DNA of 64,000 nt from CAIMUX01 sp964473865 (GTDB lineage: Bacteria > Eisenbacteria > RBG-16-71-46 > CAIMUX01), in assembly GCA_964473865.1 (NCBI GenBank), contig CAYYQN010000014.1:1-64000 (forward strand), given 5' to 3'. Shown here one piece after another: positions 52,461-60,881 of the stretch; positions within the stretch are counted from its first letter, which is position 1; every line of letters begins with the position of its first letter. The translations under genes and the position numbers were made by a program. The notes below the pieces were generated by a model, which had not been told where the DNA came from, ran no database searches, and saw only the letters and a list, made by a program, of their open reading frames with translations.

Positions 52461-53459
52461 ATGAACCAGTGGTTCTTCAATCTCAACGGACAGCAGCACG
52501 GCCCGATGGAGCAGGGGGCGGCGTGTGCGTTTGCCCAGGCCAATCCTCAGGCATTCTGCTGGCGGCCCGGATTCACCGAATGGCTGCCCGTCGCGCGAGT
52601 CGGCGAGCTGATGGGAAGTCCGTCCGCGGTGGCGCCCCCGGCGCGCCCGGCCACCGCCCTGTTCGGCGCCGACGACATCGACTTCAAGATCCAGGGCCAC
52701 GAGATGCAGTTCGTGGAGATTGAGCTCGATCCCGGCGAGAGCGCGGTGGCCGAGGCCGGCGCGATGATGTACAAGGATCGCTCGATCGAGATGGCGACCG
52801 TCTTCGGCGACGGCTCGGCGCGGACGGCCGGCGCCACCTTCATGGACAAGCTGGTGGGAGCGGGGAAGCGCCTGCTGACCGGCGAGAGCCTCTTCATCAC
52901 CGCCTTCACCCATCAGGGAAGCGGCAAGGCCCGCGTCGCCTTCGCGGCTCCCTACGCGGGAAACATCCTGGCCATCCGCCTCTCCGAGGTCGGCGGCCAG
53001 CTCATCTGTCAGAAGGACAGCTTCCTGGCCGCCGCCAAGGGAGTCTCCATCGGCATCGCCTTCCAGCGAAAGATCCTCACGGGCCTGTTCGGCGGCGAGG
53101 GGTTCATCATGCAGAAGCTGGAAGGAGACGGCTGGGTCTTCATCCACATGGGCGGAACGGTGGTGGAACGGGAGCTGGCGGCGGGAGAGGTGGTCCACGT
53201 CGATACCGGATGCCTCGCGGCCCTGACTTCGACGGTGCAGTACGACGTGGTGCAAGCCGGCGGCATCAAGACGATGCTCTTCGGCGGCGAGGGGGTCTTC
53301 TTCGTGAACCTGACCGGTCCCGGGAAGATCTGGCTGCAGAGCCTGCCGTTCTCGCGCCTGGCCGGCCGGATGCTCCAGGCTGCGCCGCAACTCGGGGGAT
53401 CCCGCGGAGAAGGCTCACTCCTCGGCGGGCTCGGGCGCGCGCTCGGCGGGGATCAATAG
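52461..53459 (+). CDS. AIM24-family protein with N-terminal GYF-like domain
   Basis: This 332-residue protein starts with a GYF_2-type domain ('WFFNLNGQQHGPMEQGAACAF', residues about 4-55). After a short Ala/Pro linker comes an AIM24/TIGR00266 beta-prism domain with 'QFVEIELDPGESAVAEAGAMMYKD' and 'GGTVVERELAAGEVVHVDTGCLAAL'. The C-terminal 20 residues are Gly-rich. The family has no agreed biochemical function; GYF domains bind Pro-rich peptides, and the preceding gene encodes a Pro-rich linker, so the two may interact. That is inference. The ATG follows GGAGG. Confidence 0.88.
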   Translation: MNQWFFNLNGQQHGPMEQGAACAFAQANPQAFCWRPGFTEWLPVARVGELMGSPSAVAPPARPATALFGADDIDFKIQGHEMQFVEIELDPGESAVAEAGAMMYKDRSIEMATVFGDGSARTAGATFMDKLVGAGKRLLTGESLFITAFTHQGSGKARVAFAAPYAGNILAIRLSEVGGQLICQKDSFLAAAKGVSIGIAFQRKILTGLFGGEGFIMQKLEGDGWVFIHMGGTVVERELAAGEVVHVDTGCLAALTSTVQYDVVQAGGIKTMLFGGEGVFFVNLTGPGKIWLQSLPFSRLAGRMLQAAPQLGGSRGEGSLLGGLGRALGGDQ

Positions 53460-53485
53460 GCTCCGGCCGGCGGCGACGGTCGTCC

Positions 53486-54952
53486 TCAGCCGGCTACGGC
53501 GCCCGGAAGTTGATCCATCCCGAACCGCTTTGCCTCGGCTCGCATGATTCCGTCCAGTTCCGCGGCCAGCGCTTCCGGAGCCGCCGAAGCCGGGACCGTG
53601 GTCAGCCGCCGCGCGACTTCATCGCGGGCCCGGGCCGCGGCGTCTCGCGCGCCATCCGCCTGCCAGTCGGCCCACGTTCGGCGGTCGATCACCGCGGAAG
53701 GAACGGTGAGCTGTTCCCGCCAATGAGCGCGGGTGTGCGGGTGGGACAGAAACTCGCCGGTCCGTACCAGCTCGGCCAGCAGCGGCAGCGTCGCTCCGGC
53801 GGGCCGCGCGATGCCGCGAATCAGGCGGCGCGCCATGCCGCACGCCTCGTGGTCGAGGACCAGCTTCTCCGGAGACTGGGTGAGAATGTAGTCCAGGACT
53901 CCCGGACCCGAGACCAGGTTGACGCCGGCCAGCGCGGCGAGCACCGCGCCCATACCGGTCTCCATCCCGGCCTGATAGTCCGGCGTCTTCGCATCGGAAA
54001 GGGCGAGGTAGCCGTGCACCGGCAGGCCGAGGAGCCGTCCGACCTGCGCGTTGCCCAGGTTGAGGAGCATCGTTTCCATCGACCCCATCGGCGTCGTGCC
54101 GTGGCGCATGTCGAAGGCCGCGGGTGCGCCACCCCAGGAAACCGGGGCGCCGGGGCCGGCCAGTTGGTGCAGGACGATGCCGGAGAGGGTCTCCGCCGCA
54201 TGCTGCACCACCGCTCCCCACAGGGTGACGGGGGCGGTGGCCCCGGCCAACGGCATGGAGATGAGGTTGGCCGGGACAGCGGCGCGGGCACAGTCCAGCA
54301 GGGCGCGGCAGGTGAGGTCGCTCCAGGTGAGAGGCGGACTGGGGCAGCAATCGAAGATCGCCAGCGGTTGCCTGGCGAGCGCCGCGGAACCTCCGCGGGC
54401 CGCCGACAGCATGGCCTGCATCGGCGCGAACCCGTCGGCCCGAAAGGTCCCGGTGACAACCGGCTTCCGGCCGTGGCGCAACGCCAGGTAGAGCCGGTAC
54501 CGATCGGCGACCTCCGCCGGGACATCTGCGGCCAGAAGGGCGGTCGATTGCACGGCATAGTCCGGCAGACCGTCGACGAGGCGCGTGAGCTTCACCACGT
54601 CCGCAGTGACGGCCTCGCGCCGCGCGCCGGTGGCGGCATCCAGGACATGAATCGCGGCCGAGCCGGGATCGAAGTGCACCTCGTCCCCGGCGAGATCCGC
54701 GGCCGGCTTCCCCTCCCGGTCGAAGAGACGAATCCCGCGGGGAACGCTCGCCAGTGCGTTGTGGACCAGGCGTTCGGGAATGCCGATCCGGTCTCCAAGC
54801 ATTTCGGCCCCGGCAGCCAGGAGTAGATCCCGCCCCGGGGGGTGGTCCACCCGCACGCCGACCTGCGCGAGGACCGCGATTGCCTCCTCGACAATCCGGG
54901 CCGGCGCTTCCGCGTCCAGGACGTGCAGGATCGGACGATGCGCGCGGTTCAT
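53486..54952 (-). CDS. MttB-superfamily corrinoid methyltransferase, non-pyrrolysine type
   Basis: This 488-residue protein aligns with the trimethylamine methyltransferase (MttB) family, with 'PVSWGGAPAAFDMRHGTTPMGSME' and 'GAVLAALAGVNLVSGPGVLD' in the TIM-barrel core. There is no in-frame TAG, so it is one of the pyrrolysine-free members. Those known demethylate quaternary amines such as glycine betaine, proline betaine or carnitine onto a corrinoid protein. It is the last of four genes coupled by ATGA overlaps, after a corrinoid protein, a homocysteine methyltransferase and a B12 reactivation protein. The real substrate is not decidable from sequence. Confidence 0.88.
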   Translation of the reverse strand: MNRAHRPILHVLDAEAPARIVEEAIAVLAQVGVRVDHPPGRDLLLAAGAEMLGDRIGIPERLVHNALASVPRGIRLFDREGKPAADLAGDEVHFDPGSAAIHVLDAATGARREAVTADVVKLTRLVDGLPDYAVQSTALLAADVPAEVADRYRLYLALRHGRKPVVTGTFRADGFAPMQAMLSAARGGSAALARQPLAIFDCCPSPPLTWSDLTCRALLDCARAAVPANLISMPLAGATAPVTLWGAVVQHAAETLSGIVLHQLAGPGAPVSWGGAPAAFDMRHGTTPMGSMETMLLNLGNAQVGRLLGLPVHGYLALSDAKTPDYQAGMETGMGAVLAALAGVNLVSGPGVLDYILTQSPEKLVLDHEACGMARRLIRGIARPAGATLPLLAELVRTGEFLSHPHTRAHWREQLTVPSAVIDRRTWADWQADGARDAAARARDEVARRLTTVPASAAPEALAAELDGIMRAEAKRFGMDQLPGAVAG

Positions 54953-55659
54953 GGAGTTCTCCTCTCGGTCCCGGGGCGTTCCGCTTCCCGACTCCGCACG
55001 CGCTCGGGCTCTCCGCCTCGCTGCCTCTCTTCGCGCTGCGGGCACGTTCCGCGTTCGCAGCGCGTGCAGTCGGCGCGGGCCCGGATGGCGTGACCGGCCG
55101 GATCGAACCAGACGGCGAAGCTCACCGACTTCCGGGGAACCATCAGCATCGAAGGCAGCAGCCGCACCTCGATCTCCTGGTGGGGAAGCCGAGCGAAGAG
55201 CTCCGCCTGGGCGAGAAGGGGCCAATCGCCGTAGCCGGGGCTGATTCGACAGGGCGCGGAGGCCGCGTTCTGAGCTCCGGGGCCCAGGGTCGCCCCCAAC
55301 CTGTCGGCCGCGGCCTCGACAGCCGCCGAACCGACGGCATCCAGGAGCAGAGCGGAGCCGGCATCGCCGCGCTCGAGCGCAGCCGTGGCCCGCGTCTCCA
55401 ACCCGGGTCCGATGGTCACGAGCGCCAGGGCGAATCCGGAGACGGTCATCTCGCTTTCCGGCGGCGCAAGTCCGACCGCCGGGGCCTCCGACCGCGGGAA
55501 GCGCGCGTGAATGCCCCGGGGCTTGATCAGGCCGGAGGCCTCGCAGAGCAGAGCATCGAGCTGGGCCCGGACGCGTTCGGGCGGCCGCCGTCCGGCCGGA
55601 TAGCCCAGGAACCGCCACACCTGCGCTCGGGGAATCTCCGGCGGGAACTCGGCGGTCAC
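54949..55659 (-). CDS. MetH-type cobalamin reactivation protein
   Basis: This 236-residue protein resembles the AdoMet-binding activation domain of cobalamin-dependent methionine synthase, here as a separate protein. It shows 'CRISPGYGDW' (the RxSPGYP-type motif) and 'MVPRKSVSF' followed by a Cys cluster 'CTRCERGTC' in the C-terminal part. In MetH this domain uses AdoMet and a reducing partner to return oxidised cob(II)alamin to the methylated form. The last 30 residues are Arg/Glu-rich. It overlaps both neighbours by ATGA and should service the corrinoid protein of this operon. Confidence 0.85.
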   Translation of the reverse strand: MTAEFPPEIPRAQVWRFLGYPAGRRPPERVRAQLDALLCEASGLIKPRGIHARFPRSEAPAVGLAPPESEMTVSGFALALVTIGPGLETRATAALERGDAGSALLLDAVGSAAVEAAADRLGATLGPGAQNAASAPCRISPGYGDWPLLAQAELFARLPHQEIEVRLLPSMLMVPRKSVSFAVWFDPAGHAIRARADCTRCERGTCPQREERQRGGEPERVRSREAERPGTERRTP

Positions 55660-56561
55660 GAGTGTCCGACTCCGGCCAGCGCCGCCCGCAGCGCCGCGAC
55701 AAAGCGCGCGTCACAGCCACAGCAGCCGCCGGCCGCGGCAACTCTGCCCGCCCCGCCGGCGGGCAAGGCCAGGATCGCCTCCATGTCGGCCGCGAACTCC
55801 TGCGGATCCTGGCGATAGACGACGCGGTCGCCCTCCGTCGCCGGCTGCCCGGCGTTGGGCTGCAGGACGAGAGGCACGCCTACCTGCAGCGCTTCGGCGG
55901 CCAGGGCCCGGAAGTCCCCGCTCCCCAACGTGCAGTTGGCGCCCACGGCCGTGGCTCCCGCCTCCATCAGAACCCGGAGCGTCGGCCCGAGCGCGTCGCC
56001 CATCACGGTGAAAAACCCGCGCTTCTTGCGCTCGAAGGTGAGGGACACGAGGCAGGGGAGGTCCGGGGCCACGGTGCGCGCGGCCTCGAGGGCAATCCTC
56101 GCCTCGCGGACATCGCTCATGGTCTCGATGTGGAAGCCGTCCAGACCGGTGGCGGCCAGCGCGCCAGCCTGTTCGCGAAAGACCTCGGCCCAGTTGCCGA
56201 CGTCTGCCACGCCCACCGGCGGGAGGTACTCGCCGGTCGGACCCAGATCGGCGAGAACGAACCGAGCGCCGGAGTCCCGAGCCAACCGGACGGCGGACGT
56301 ATTGACCTCCACGAGCCGTTCCGCGAGACCGGCGCGCGCCAGACGGACTCGATTCCCGCCGAAAGTGTTGGCATGAACCACCTGGCTGCCCGCGTCGACG
56401 AAGGCGCGGTGCGCCGCCAGGACGTCAGCGGGACGCTCGAGGTTCCAGCGGTCGGGCGCCACGCCTGCGGGAAGTCCGCGGCTGATGAGCGAGGTGCCGA
56501 GCCCGCCATCGAGGAGCAGAACCGGGCCGTCGCGCAGAAGGGAATGCAGCGCCTGGCTCAT
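55656..56561 (-). CDS. Homocysteine S-methyltransferase domain protein
   Basis: This 301-residue barrel protein equals the N-terminal homocysteine-binding domain of MetH/BHMT. The zinc ligands are visible as Cys210 ('GANCTLG') and Cys280-Cys281 ('GGCCGC'); the N-terminal 'LLDGGLGTSL' and 'VHANTFGGN' are also typical. It takes a methyl group from a donor, presumably the corrinoid protein encoded just upstream, to make methionine. It has no pterin or B12 domain of its own. Both ends overlap neighbouring genes by ATGA. BHMT-like direct use of betaine is less likely because a corrinoid protein is present. Confidence 0.9.
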   Translation of the reverse strand: MSQALHSLLRDGPVLLLDGGLGTSLISRGLPAGVAPDRWNLERPADVLAAHRAFVDAGSQVVHANTFGGNRVRLARAGLAERLVEVNTSAVRLARDSGARFVLADLGPTGEYLPPVGVADVGNWAEVFREQAGALAATGLDGFHIETMSDVREARIALEAARTVAPDLPCLVSLTFERKKRGFFTVMGDALGPTLRVLMEAGATAVGANCTLGSGDFRALAAEALQVGVPLVLQPNAGQPATEGDRVVYRQDPQEFAADMEAILALPAGGAGRVAAAGGCCGCDARFVAALRAALAGVGHS

Positions 56562-57199
56562 GAGGTCAGCGCCTCCGCGACCCGGACCGCGCCCAGGGCG
56601 TTCTCCGCGTGGGCCGCCCCGATCTCCGCGGCCCACGCTTCGGAGGTGGGAGCCCCCCCGACCAGCACGCGCGGACGCGACGGCAGATTCGCGGCCTGAA
56701 CCGCGCGTACCAGGTCGCGTTGCGCGGCCATCGTGGTCGTGAGAAGCGCCGAAGCCGCCACGATCCGCGCGCCCGTCTCGCGCGCCCGGGCCACGAACGC
56801 CTCGAGGGGCACGTCGCGGCCCAGATCGTGCACTTCGAATCCGTGGGCGGCAAGCAACGTGGCGACCAGCCCCTTGCCGATGTCGTGCAGGTCGCCGCGG
56901 ATTGTGCCGATGACCACGCCGGCCAGTGCTGGGGCCCGGGCGCGGCTCGCCGCCAGTGCGGGGCGAAGCACCTCCATCGCCGCCTTCATTGCCTCTGCGC
57001 CTTGCACCAGCTCGGGCAGGAAGTACTCTCCATCCTCCCAGAGCTCGCCCACACGGCGAATGCCGGCCGCAAAGCCGCGGTCCACCGCCGCCAGCAGGTC
57101 TCCCTTCGCCCGCACCAGGTCGGCTGCCAGCGCTCGCGCCCGAACCGCATCTCCCTCCACGACCGCCTGTAACATCGCCTCGTGGTCGCAAGTCGGCAT
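56558..57199 (-). CDS. Corrinoid protein (methyltransferase cognate, MtxC type)
   Basis: This 213-residue protein has a helical cap (residues about 5-88) and a Rossmann B12-binding domain with DXHXXG at 103-108 (His105 would be the lower axial cobalt ligand) and the nucleotide-tail-binding 'VLVGGAPTS'. It is the methyl carrier between the MttB-like enzyme and the homocysteine methyltransferase. The ATG is preceded by a strong GGGGAGGAAACG. It heads the four-gene operon and is divergent from an acyltransferase gene 121 nt away. Confidence 0.92.
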   Translation of the reverse strand: MPTCDHEAMLQAVVEGDAVRARALAADLVRAKGDLLAAVDRGFAAGIRRVGELWEDGEYFLPELVQGAEAMKAAMEVLRPALAASRARAPALAGVVIGTIRGDLHDIGKGLVATLLAAHGFEVHDLGRDVPLEAFVARARETGARIVAASALLTTTMAAQRDLVRAVQAANLPSRPRVLVGGAPTSEAWAAEIGAAHAENALGAVRVAEALTS

Positions 57200-57319
57200 C
57201 GTTTCCTCCCCGGGTCAAGGGTACCTCCCGGGACTCCGGCTCGGCCATGGCGAACTGCCGGCAGAGCGGCGCACCTTCCGCTGTTGCCCTCCGCCCCGCG
57301 GTGCGGCACCTTTCCCGGG

Positions 57320-58330
57320 ATGAGCACGCGCGGGACGGACACGAGCCCGGTCACGACTCAGGTCGCGACCCGACCTCCCCACACCGGAGCCCCGGGTGCC
57401 GGCCGGCCCCGGCGCCTGCAGGCTCTCCGTCACGTCCTGGAATACGCTCTCTTCCGTGCCCTTCTCTTTCCGTTGGAGCGGCTCTCCTGGGACGCCGCGC
57501 GACGGGTTGGGCAGTCTCTGGGCACCATCGCGTTCGGAGTTCTTCGCCTGCGCCGGCGGGTGGTTCTCGAAAACCTGGCCCGGGCCTTCCCTTCCTGGAC
57601 GCCGGCCCGGCGCCGCGTCGTAGCCCGGGAGTGCTACCGGCAGCTCGGCGCGACCTTTCTCGAGCTCGGCATGCTTCCGCGGATGAAGGCGGCCGACCTG
57701 GCGACGCGCATGGTGCTGGCCGACCCCGGCCAGTTGGACCAGGTTCTGGGCGAGGGGCGCGGCGCGGTGGTCGTGACCGGGCACCTGGGCAACTGGGAGG
57801 CGGCGGGAGCGATCCTGGCCGCCCGCGGCTACACCGTCTACGGCGTCGCCGCGCGCCAACGGAACCGTCTCGTCGATGCCCGGGTTCGGCAGATGCGCGA
57901 GTCGGCCGGGATCCGGATTCTCTATACGGACCGGGGCCTGATGCCGATCATGCGAGCCCTGCGGGCCAACGCCCTGGTCGCGTTTCCCATCGACCAGGAT
58001 GCCGGTCGCGACGGCGCGTTCGTGGGGTTCCTGGGTCGCAAGGCTTCGGCGCCGCGGGGACCCGCCCGCTTCGCGCGCCGCGCCGGTTGCCCGATCGTCC
58101 CGGCGTTCTGTGTGCGGCAACCGGACGGTACGTATCGGCTGGAACAACCGGGAGCGGTGCGGGTGCGCACCGACGCCCCGCCCGCCGAGGCCGAATTGGA
58201 GGCGCTGGCGCGGGTGACATCCATGTTGGAGGAGGTCGTGCGCCGCTATCCGGAGCAGTGGTTCTGGATGCACCGGCGGTGGAAGACTCGCCCGCCGGAG
58301 GAATCCGCGGCCGGCGCGATCCTCAGATGA
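57320..58330 (+). CDS. LpxL/HtrB-type lysophospholipid/lipid A acyltransferase
   Basis: This 336-residue protein has the family's catalytic 'HLGNWE' motif near residue 154 (HX4E) and 'FPIDQDAGRDGAFVGFLG' near 222, which is conserved in late acyltransferases of lipid A synthesis. A membrane-associating hydrophobic segment sits near residues 35-60. It would attach a secondary acyl chain to a lipid A precursor or related lipid. The ATG at 57320 is within a normal distance of the conserved core; the upstream open frame is not conserved. It is followed 43 nt later by the FAH gene. Confidence 0.88.
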   Translation: MSTRGTDTSPVTTQVATRPPHTGAPGAGRPRRLQALRHVLEYALFRALLFPLERLSWDAARRVGQSLGTIAFGVLRLRRRVVLENLARAFPSWTPARRRVVARECYRQLGATFLELGMLPRMKAADLATRMVLADPGQLDQVLGEGRGAVVVTGHLGNWEAAGAILAARGYTVYGVAARQRNRLVDARVRQMRESAGIRILYTDRGLMPIMRALRANALVAFPIDQDAGRDGAFVGFLGRKASAPRGPARFARRAGCPIVPAFCVRQPDGTYRLEQPGAVRVRTDAPPAEAELEALARVTSMLEEVVRRYPEQWFWMHRRWKTRPPEESAAGAILR

Positions 58331-58373
58331 TTCACTCCAGAGAAACCAGACCGGTTTCGGAGAGGGGGGGACG

Positions 58374-59219
58374 ATGCGCCTGGTGAGTTATGGACCCGCG
58401 GGACAGGAGCGGCCGGGAGTGGTGCGTGGGACAGAAATCGCAGACCTGATCGCGGCTCGCCCCGCCTGGCCTGCGAGCTGGTGCTCCCTCATGGCGACGG
58501 TGTCGGTGAAGGAGATCGAGGAGGCGGCGGCGGGAGCTCCGACGATCCCGCTCGCCGGGGTCCGACTCGGCCCGCCGATCCCCGATCCGAGCAAGGTGGT
58601 CGCCCTCGGGCTCAACTACCGCGATCACGCGCAGGAGCAGAAGAAGGAGCCGCCATCCGCCCCGCTGCTCTTCAGCAAGGCGCCGAGCTGCCTGGTCGGC
58701 CCTGCGGATCCGATTGTGCTCCCGGATCCGTCTATCGAGACGCGCGTCGATGCCGAGGCCGAACTCTGTGTCGTCATCGGGCGCCGGGCGCGCAACGTCT
58801 CCGAAGCCGAGGCGCTCGAGCATGTCCTCGGCTGGACGGTGATGAACGACGTGAGCGGCCGGCAGGCCCAGCATGGCGACCGGCAGTTCTTCCGCGGAAA
58901 GAGCTTCGACACCTTCGGACCTTGCGGGCCCTGGATCGTGACCCGCGACGAGCTGCCCGATCCTTCCGGATTGAGCCTGGAAGCCGACTGGAACGATCGC
59001 CCGATGCAGCGCGGCAACACCCGCGACCTGATCTTCTCGGTGCCGTACACCGTCAGCTACATCAGCCGGATGATGACCCTTCTGCCCGGCGATCTGATCA
59101 CCACCGGGACGCCGTCCGGCGTCGGAGTCTTTCGGGATCCCCCGGTCTACCTGCGGTCGGGCGATACCGTGACCGTCCGATTGGAGCGGATCGGCGAGCT
59201 GCGCAATCCGGTGCGCTAG
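58374..59219 (+). CDS. Fumarylacetoacetate hydrolase (FAH) family protein
   Basis: This 281-residue protein has the FAH-family metal site: 'VVALGLNYRDHAQE' near residue 80, 'EAELCVVIGRRARNVSEAEAL' near 124, and 'GKSFDTFGPCGPWIVTRDEL' near 180, then 'TGTPSGVGVF'. Members cleave or decarboxylate 3-oxo acids (fumarylpyruvate, acylpyruvate, oxaloacetate). The length favours the short acylpyruvate hydrolase/oxaloacetate decarboxylase type. The ATG follows GAGAGGGGGG. Its TAG overlaps the stop of the converging radical SAM gene, inside a short tandem repeat. Confidence 0.9.
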   Translation: MRLVSYGPAGQERPGVVRGTEIADLIAARPAWPASWCSLMATVSVKEIEEAAAGAPTIPLAGVRLGPPIPDPSKVVALGLNYRDHAQEQKKEPPSAPLLFSKAPSCLVGPADPIVLPDPSIETRVDAEAELCVVIGRRARNVSEAEALEHVLGWTVMNDVSGRQAQHGDRQFFRGKSFDTFGPCGPWIVTRDELPDPSGLSLEADWNDRPMQRGNTRDLIFSVPYTVSYISRMMTLLPGDLITTGTPSGVGVFRDPPVYLRSGDTVTVRLERIGELRNPVR

Positions 59220-59255
59220 CGGCCTGCTGACCCCGGTGTGCTAGCGGCCTGCTGA
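59208..59255. repeat. Two 23-bp near-identical direct repeats, period 25, at overlapping stop codons
   Basis: The stretches 59208-59230 and 59233-59255 differ at one position. Both contain GCTAGC. In the first copy it supplies TAG to the FAH gene (59217-59219) and TAG to the radical SAM gene on the other strand (59218-59216). The second copy is read through in a different frame by the radical SAM gene. Confidence 0.85.
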
Positions 59256-60517
59256 CCGGCCACCGGGGCCGGCCGGTGCGCGGCCTGCACGCGCCGCATC
59301 TGGGAGTAGAGACCGGCGCTGAACACCCTGGACATGACCTTGAGCTTCATCTCCTTCAGCGCGTACTTCGCCGGCTGGTCGACGAACCACCGGCACTCCT
59401 CCGGCAGCAGCACCAGGCTGACGTGGACGTTCGGGGCCACGCCGATCGGGAGATTGCGGTCCATGCACGCCTCATAGAGGCGGCGGAAGACGGGGATCAT
59501 CTCCTCGGTCTTCGGGGGCGGCACGCCGTCGTAGTCGGTTCCTTTGAGCGGTCGGAAGACGCAGACAGTAGGAATCGCGCCGACGGACGTGATCCAATCG
59601 ATGGCGGCGATGCTCGATTCCGGCGACTCCAGGCCGACCACGATCTCGCCATTGCTGACCCAGGGGTCGAAGATCCCGCCCCGGCGGGGGAGCCGGGCGC
59701 AGTACTCCGTCGCGTCCAGGTACTTCTTCAGACCGTACTCCCGGGCCTTGCCCGGGCAGACTTCGCGGAAGCGCGGCTCGTCGAAGATCTCGAAGCAGAA
59801 GGAGACGCGGTTGACGCCGAGGTCCCGCAACGATTCGTACCTCGTGAGGTCGGGATGGGGCGGGGTCTGGATACCGATCATGAGCCCGGTCTGCCTTTTG
59901 ATCTCGCGGATATACGGCTCCAGGATGTCGAGGTAGGTGTATCCGGCATAGTGGCCGGTGTTGAAGTCCACATACGTGATCTTCGATTCGTCGATCGCCG
60001 CCCACACCACCTCCATCACTTCGCGCACCGACTTCTCGTCCGCGTCGTCCACGCCCAGGTTCAACCCCACCGAGCAGAACTTGCAGTTCGACTTCGTCTT
60101 CTCCGTCCAGTACTCGCAGACCTTCGCCGGATAGACGCCGAGGTAGGTCCCTTGGAGCGACCCGACCGAGCGCATCTTCTTCCCGGTCGTGGTGGTCCGG
60201 TCGTACCAGGACGGGCGGGGCGAAAGCGTGATCTCGGCGATCTCGGTGCGATCGCGATCGTCGCGCTTGATGACGTAGCGGCCTGCTTCGCGGTAGAGCA
60301 GGTAGGGTGACTGGGCGGCGAACTCCTCTGCCACCGGGATGTTCGTCCAGAGTCCACCGGGAAGGATCACCTCGAGACCGCTCCCGAGTCCGGCGCGCGT
60401 GCGCAGGATCGATCGCCCTCCATCCTGTTCCACCATGCACGACTCGTCCAGGCGGATTCCCCGGCAATAGAGGTCGAGCTTCAGAAGTCCCGGATTGCGT
60501 CGGACATCGGTTTCCAT
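59216..60517 (-). CDS. Radical SAM protein with an unusual cluster motif
   Basis: This 433-residue protein resembles radical SAM enzymes: a Cys motif in the middle, a Gly-rich AdoMet region, and typical barrel strands such as 'YVDFNTGHYAGYTYLDIL'. The cluster motif reads C134-X10-C145-X2-C148 ('VCEYW', then 'NCKFCSV'), not the canonical CX3CX2C. The first 120 residues are a beta-rich domain I do not recognise. Its function is unknown. The ATG at 60517 is the first sensible start. The final 25 residues come partly from a short tandem duplication. Confidence 0.8.
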   Translation of the reverse strand: METDVRRNPGLLKLDLYCRGIRLDESCMVEQDGGRSILRTRAGLGSGLEVILPGGLWTNIPVAEEFAAQSPYLLYREAGRYVIKRDDRDRTEIAEITLSPRPSWYDRTTTTGKKMRSVGSLQGTYLGVYPAKVCEYWTEKTKSNCKFCSVGLNLGVDDADEKSVREVMEVVWAAIDESKITYVDFNTGHYAGYTYLDILEPYIREIKRQTGLMIGIQTPPHPDLTRYESLRDLGVNRVSFCFEIFDEPRFREVCPGKAREYGLKKYLDATEYCARLPRRGGIFDPWVSNGEIVVGLESPESSIAAIDWITSVGAIPTVCVFRPLKGTDYDGVPPPKTEEMIPVFRRLYEACMDRNLPIGVAPNVHVSLVLLPEECRWFVDQPAKYALKEMKLKVMSRVFSAGLYSQMRRVQAAHRPAPVAGQQAASTPGSAGR

Positions 60518-60881
60518 CGGGGTTCCTCGTGTTAGCGCCGGGGCGTCCCAGCCGCGGATCGATGCGGGTCGCGCCGGATCGACCGGCACCCGCGGGGCCG
60601 GACCCGGGATCGTCCCGAATCGGTCCGGCAACAGCGTCCAGCATACCATCGGCGCCACGGGCCCGGGTGTCGAGTTCCTGCGCGCGGGGCGCGCGCGCGG
60701 ACGCGCCTCGCCGGGCGGGGGAAGAGGGACGGCCGGGGGGTCCCGCGGCGAGCTCCTGGGGCCCGGACTTCCGAAAGTCGGGCTCAACAAGAGTCTCTTG
60801 CCGGCCGATAACGATTCAGGCAGCGCTTCGGCCCGTCACCCGACAGCCCCGGAGCCCGCCGGATCGCTCGCGGAGGTTTGT
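60518..60881. other. Non-coding interval between divergent radical SAM and FHA genes
   Basis: I see no gene; the open frame that runs through from 60495 on the plus strand is an extension without conserved sequence. The region is extremely GC-rich and includes an alternating GCGCGC stretch around 60685-60705. I found no promoter pair good enough to list. Confidence 0.4.

Noticed and set aside
53486..54952. Possible pyrrolysine (in-frame TAG) in the MttB-like gene
   Set aside because: The gene is open over its full length with no internal TAG, so it belongs to the pyrrolysine-free branch.
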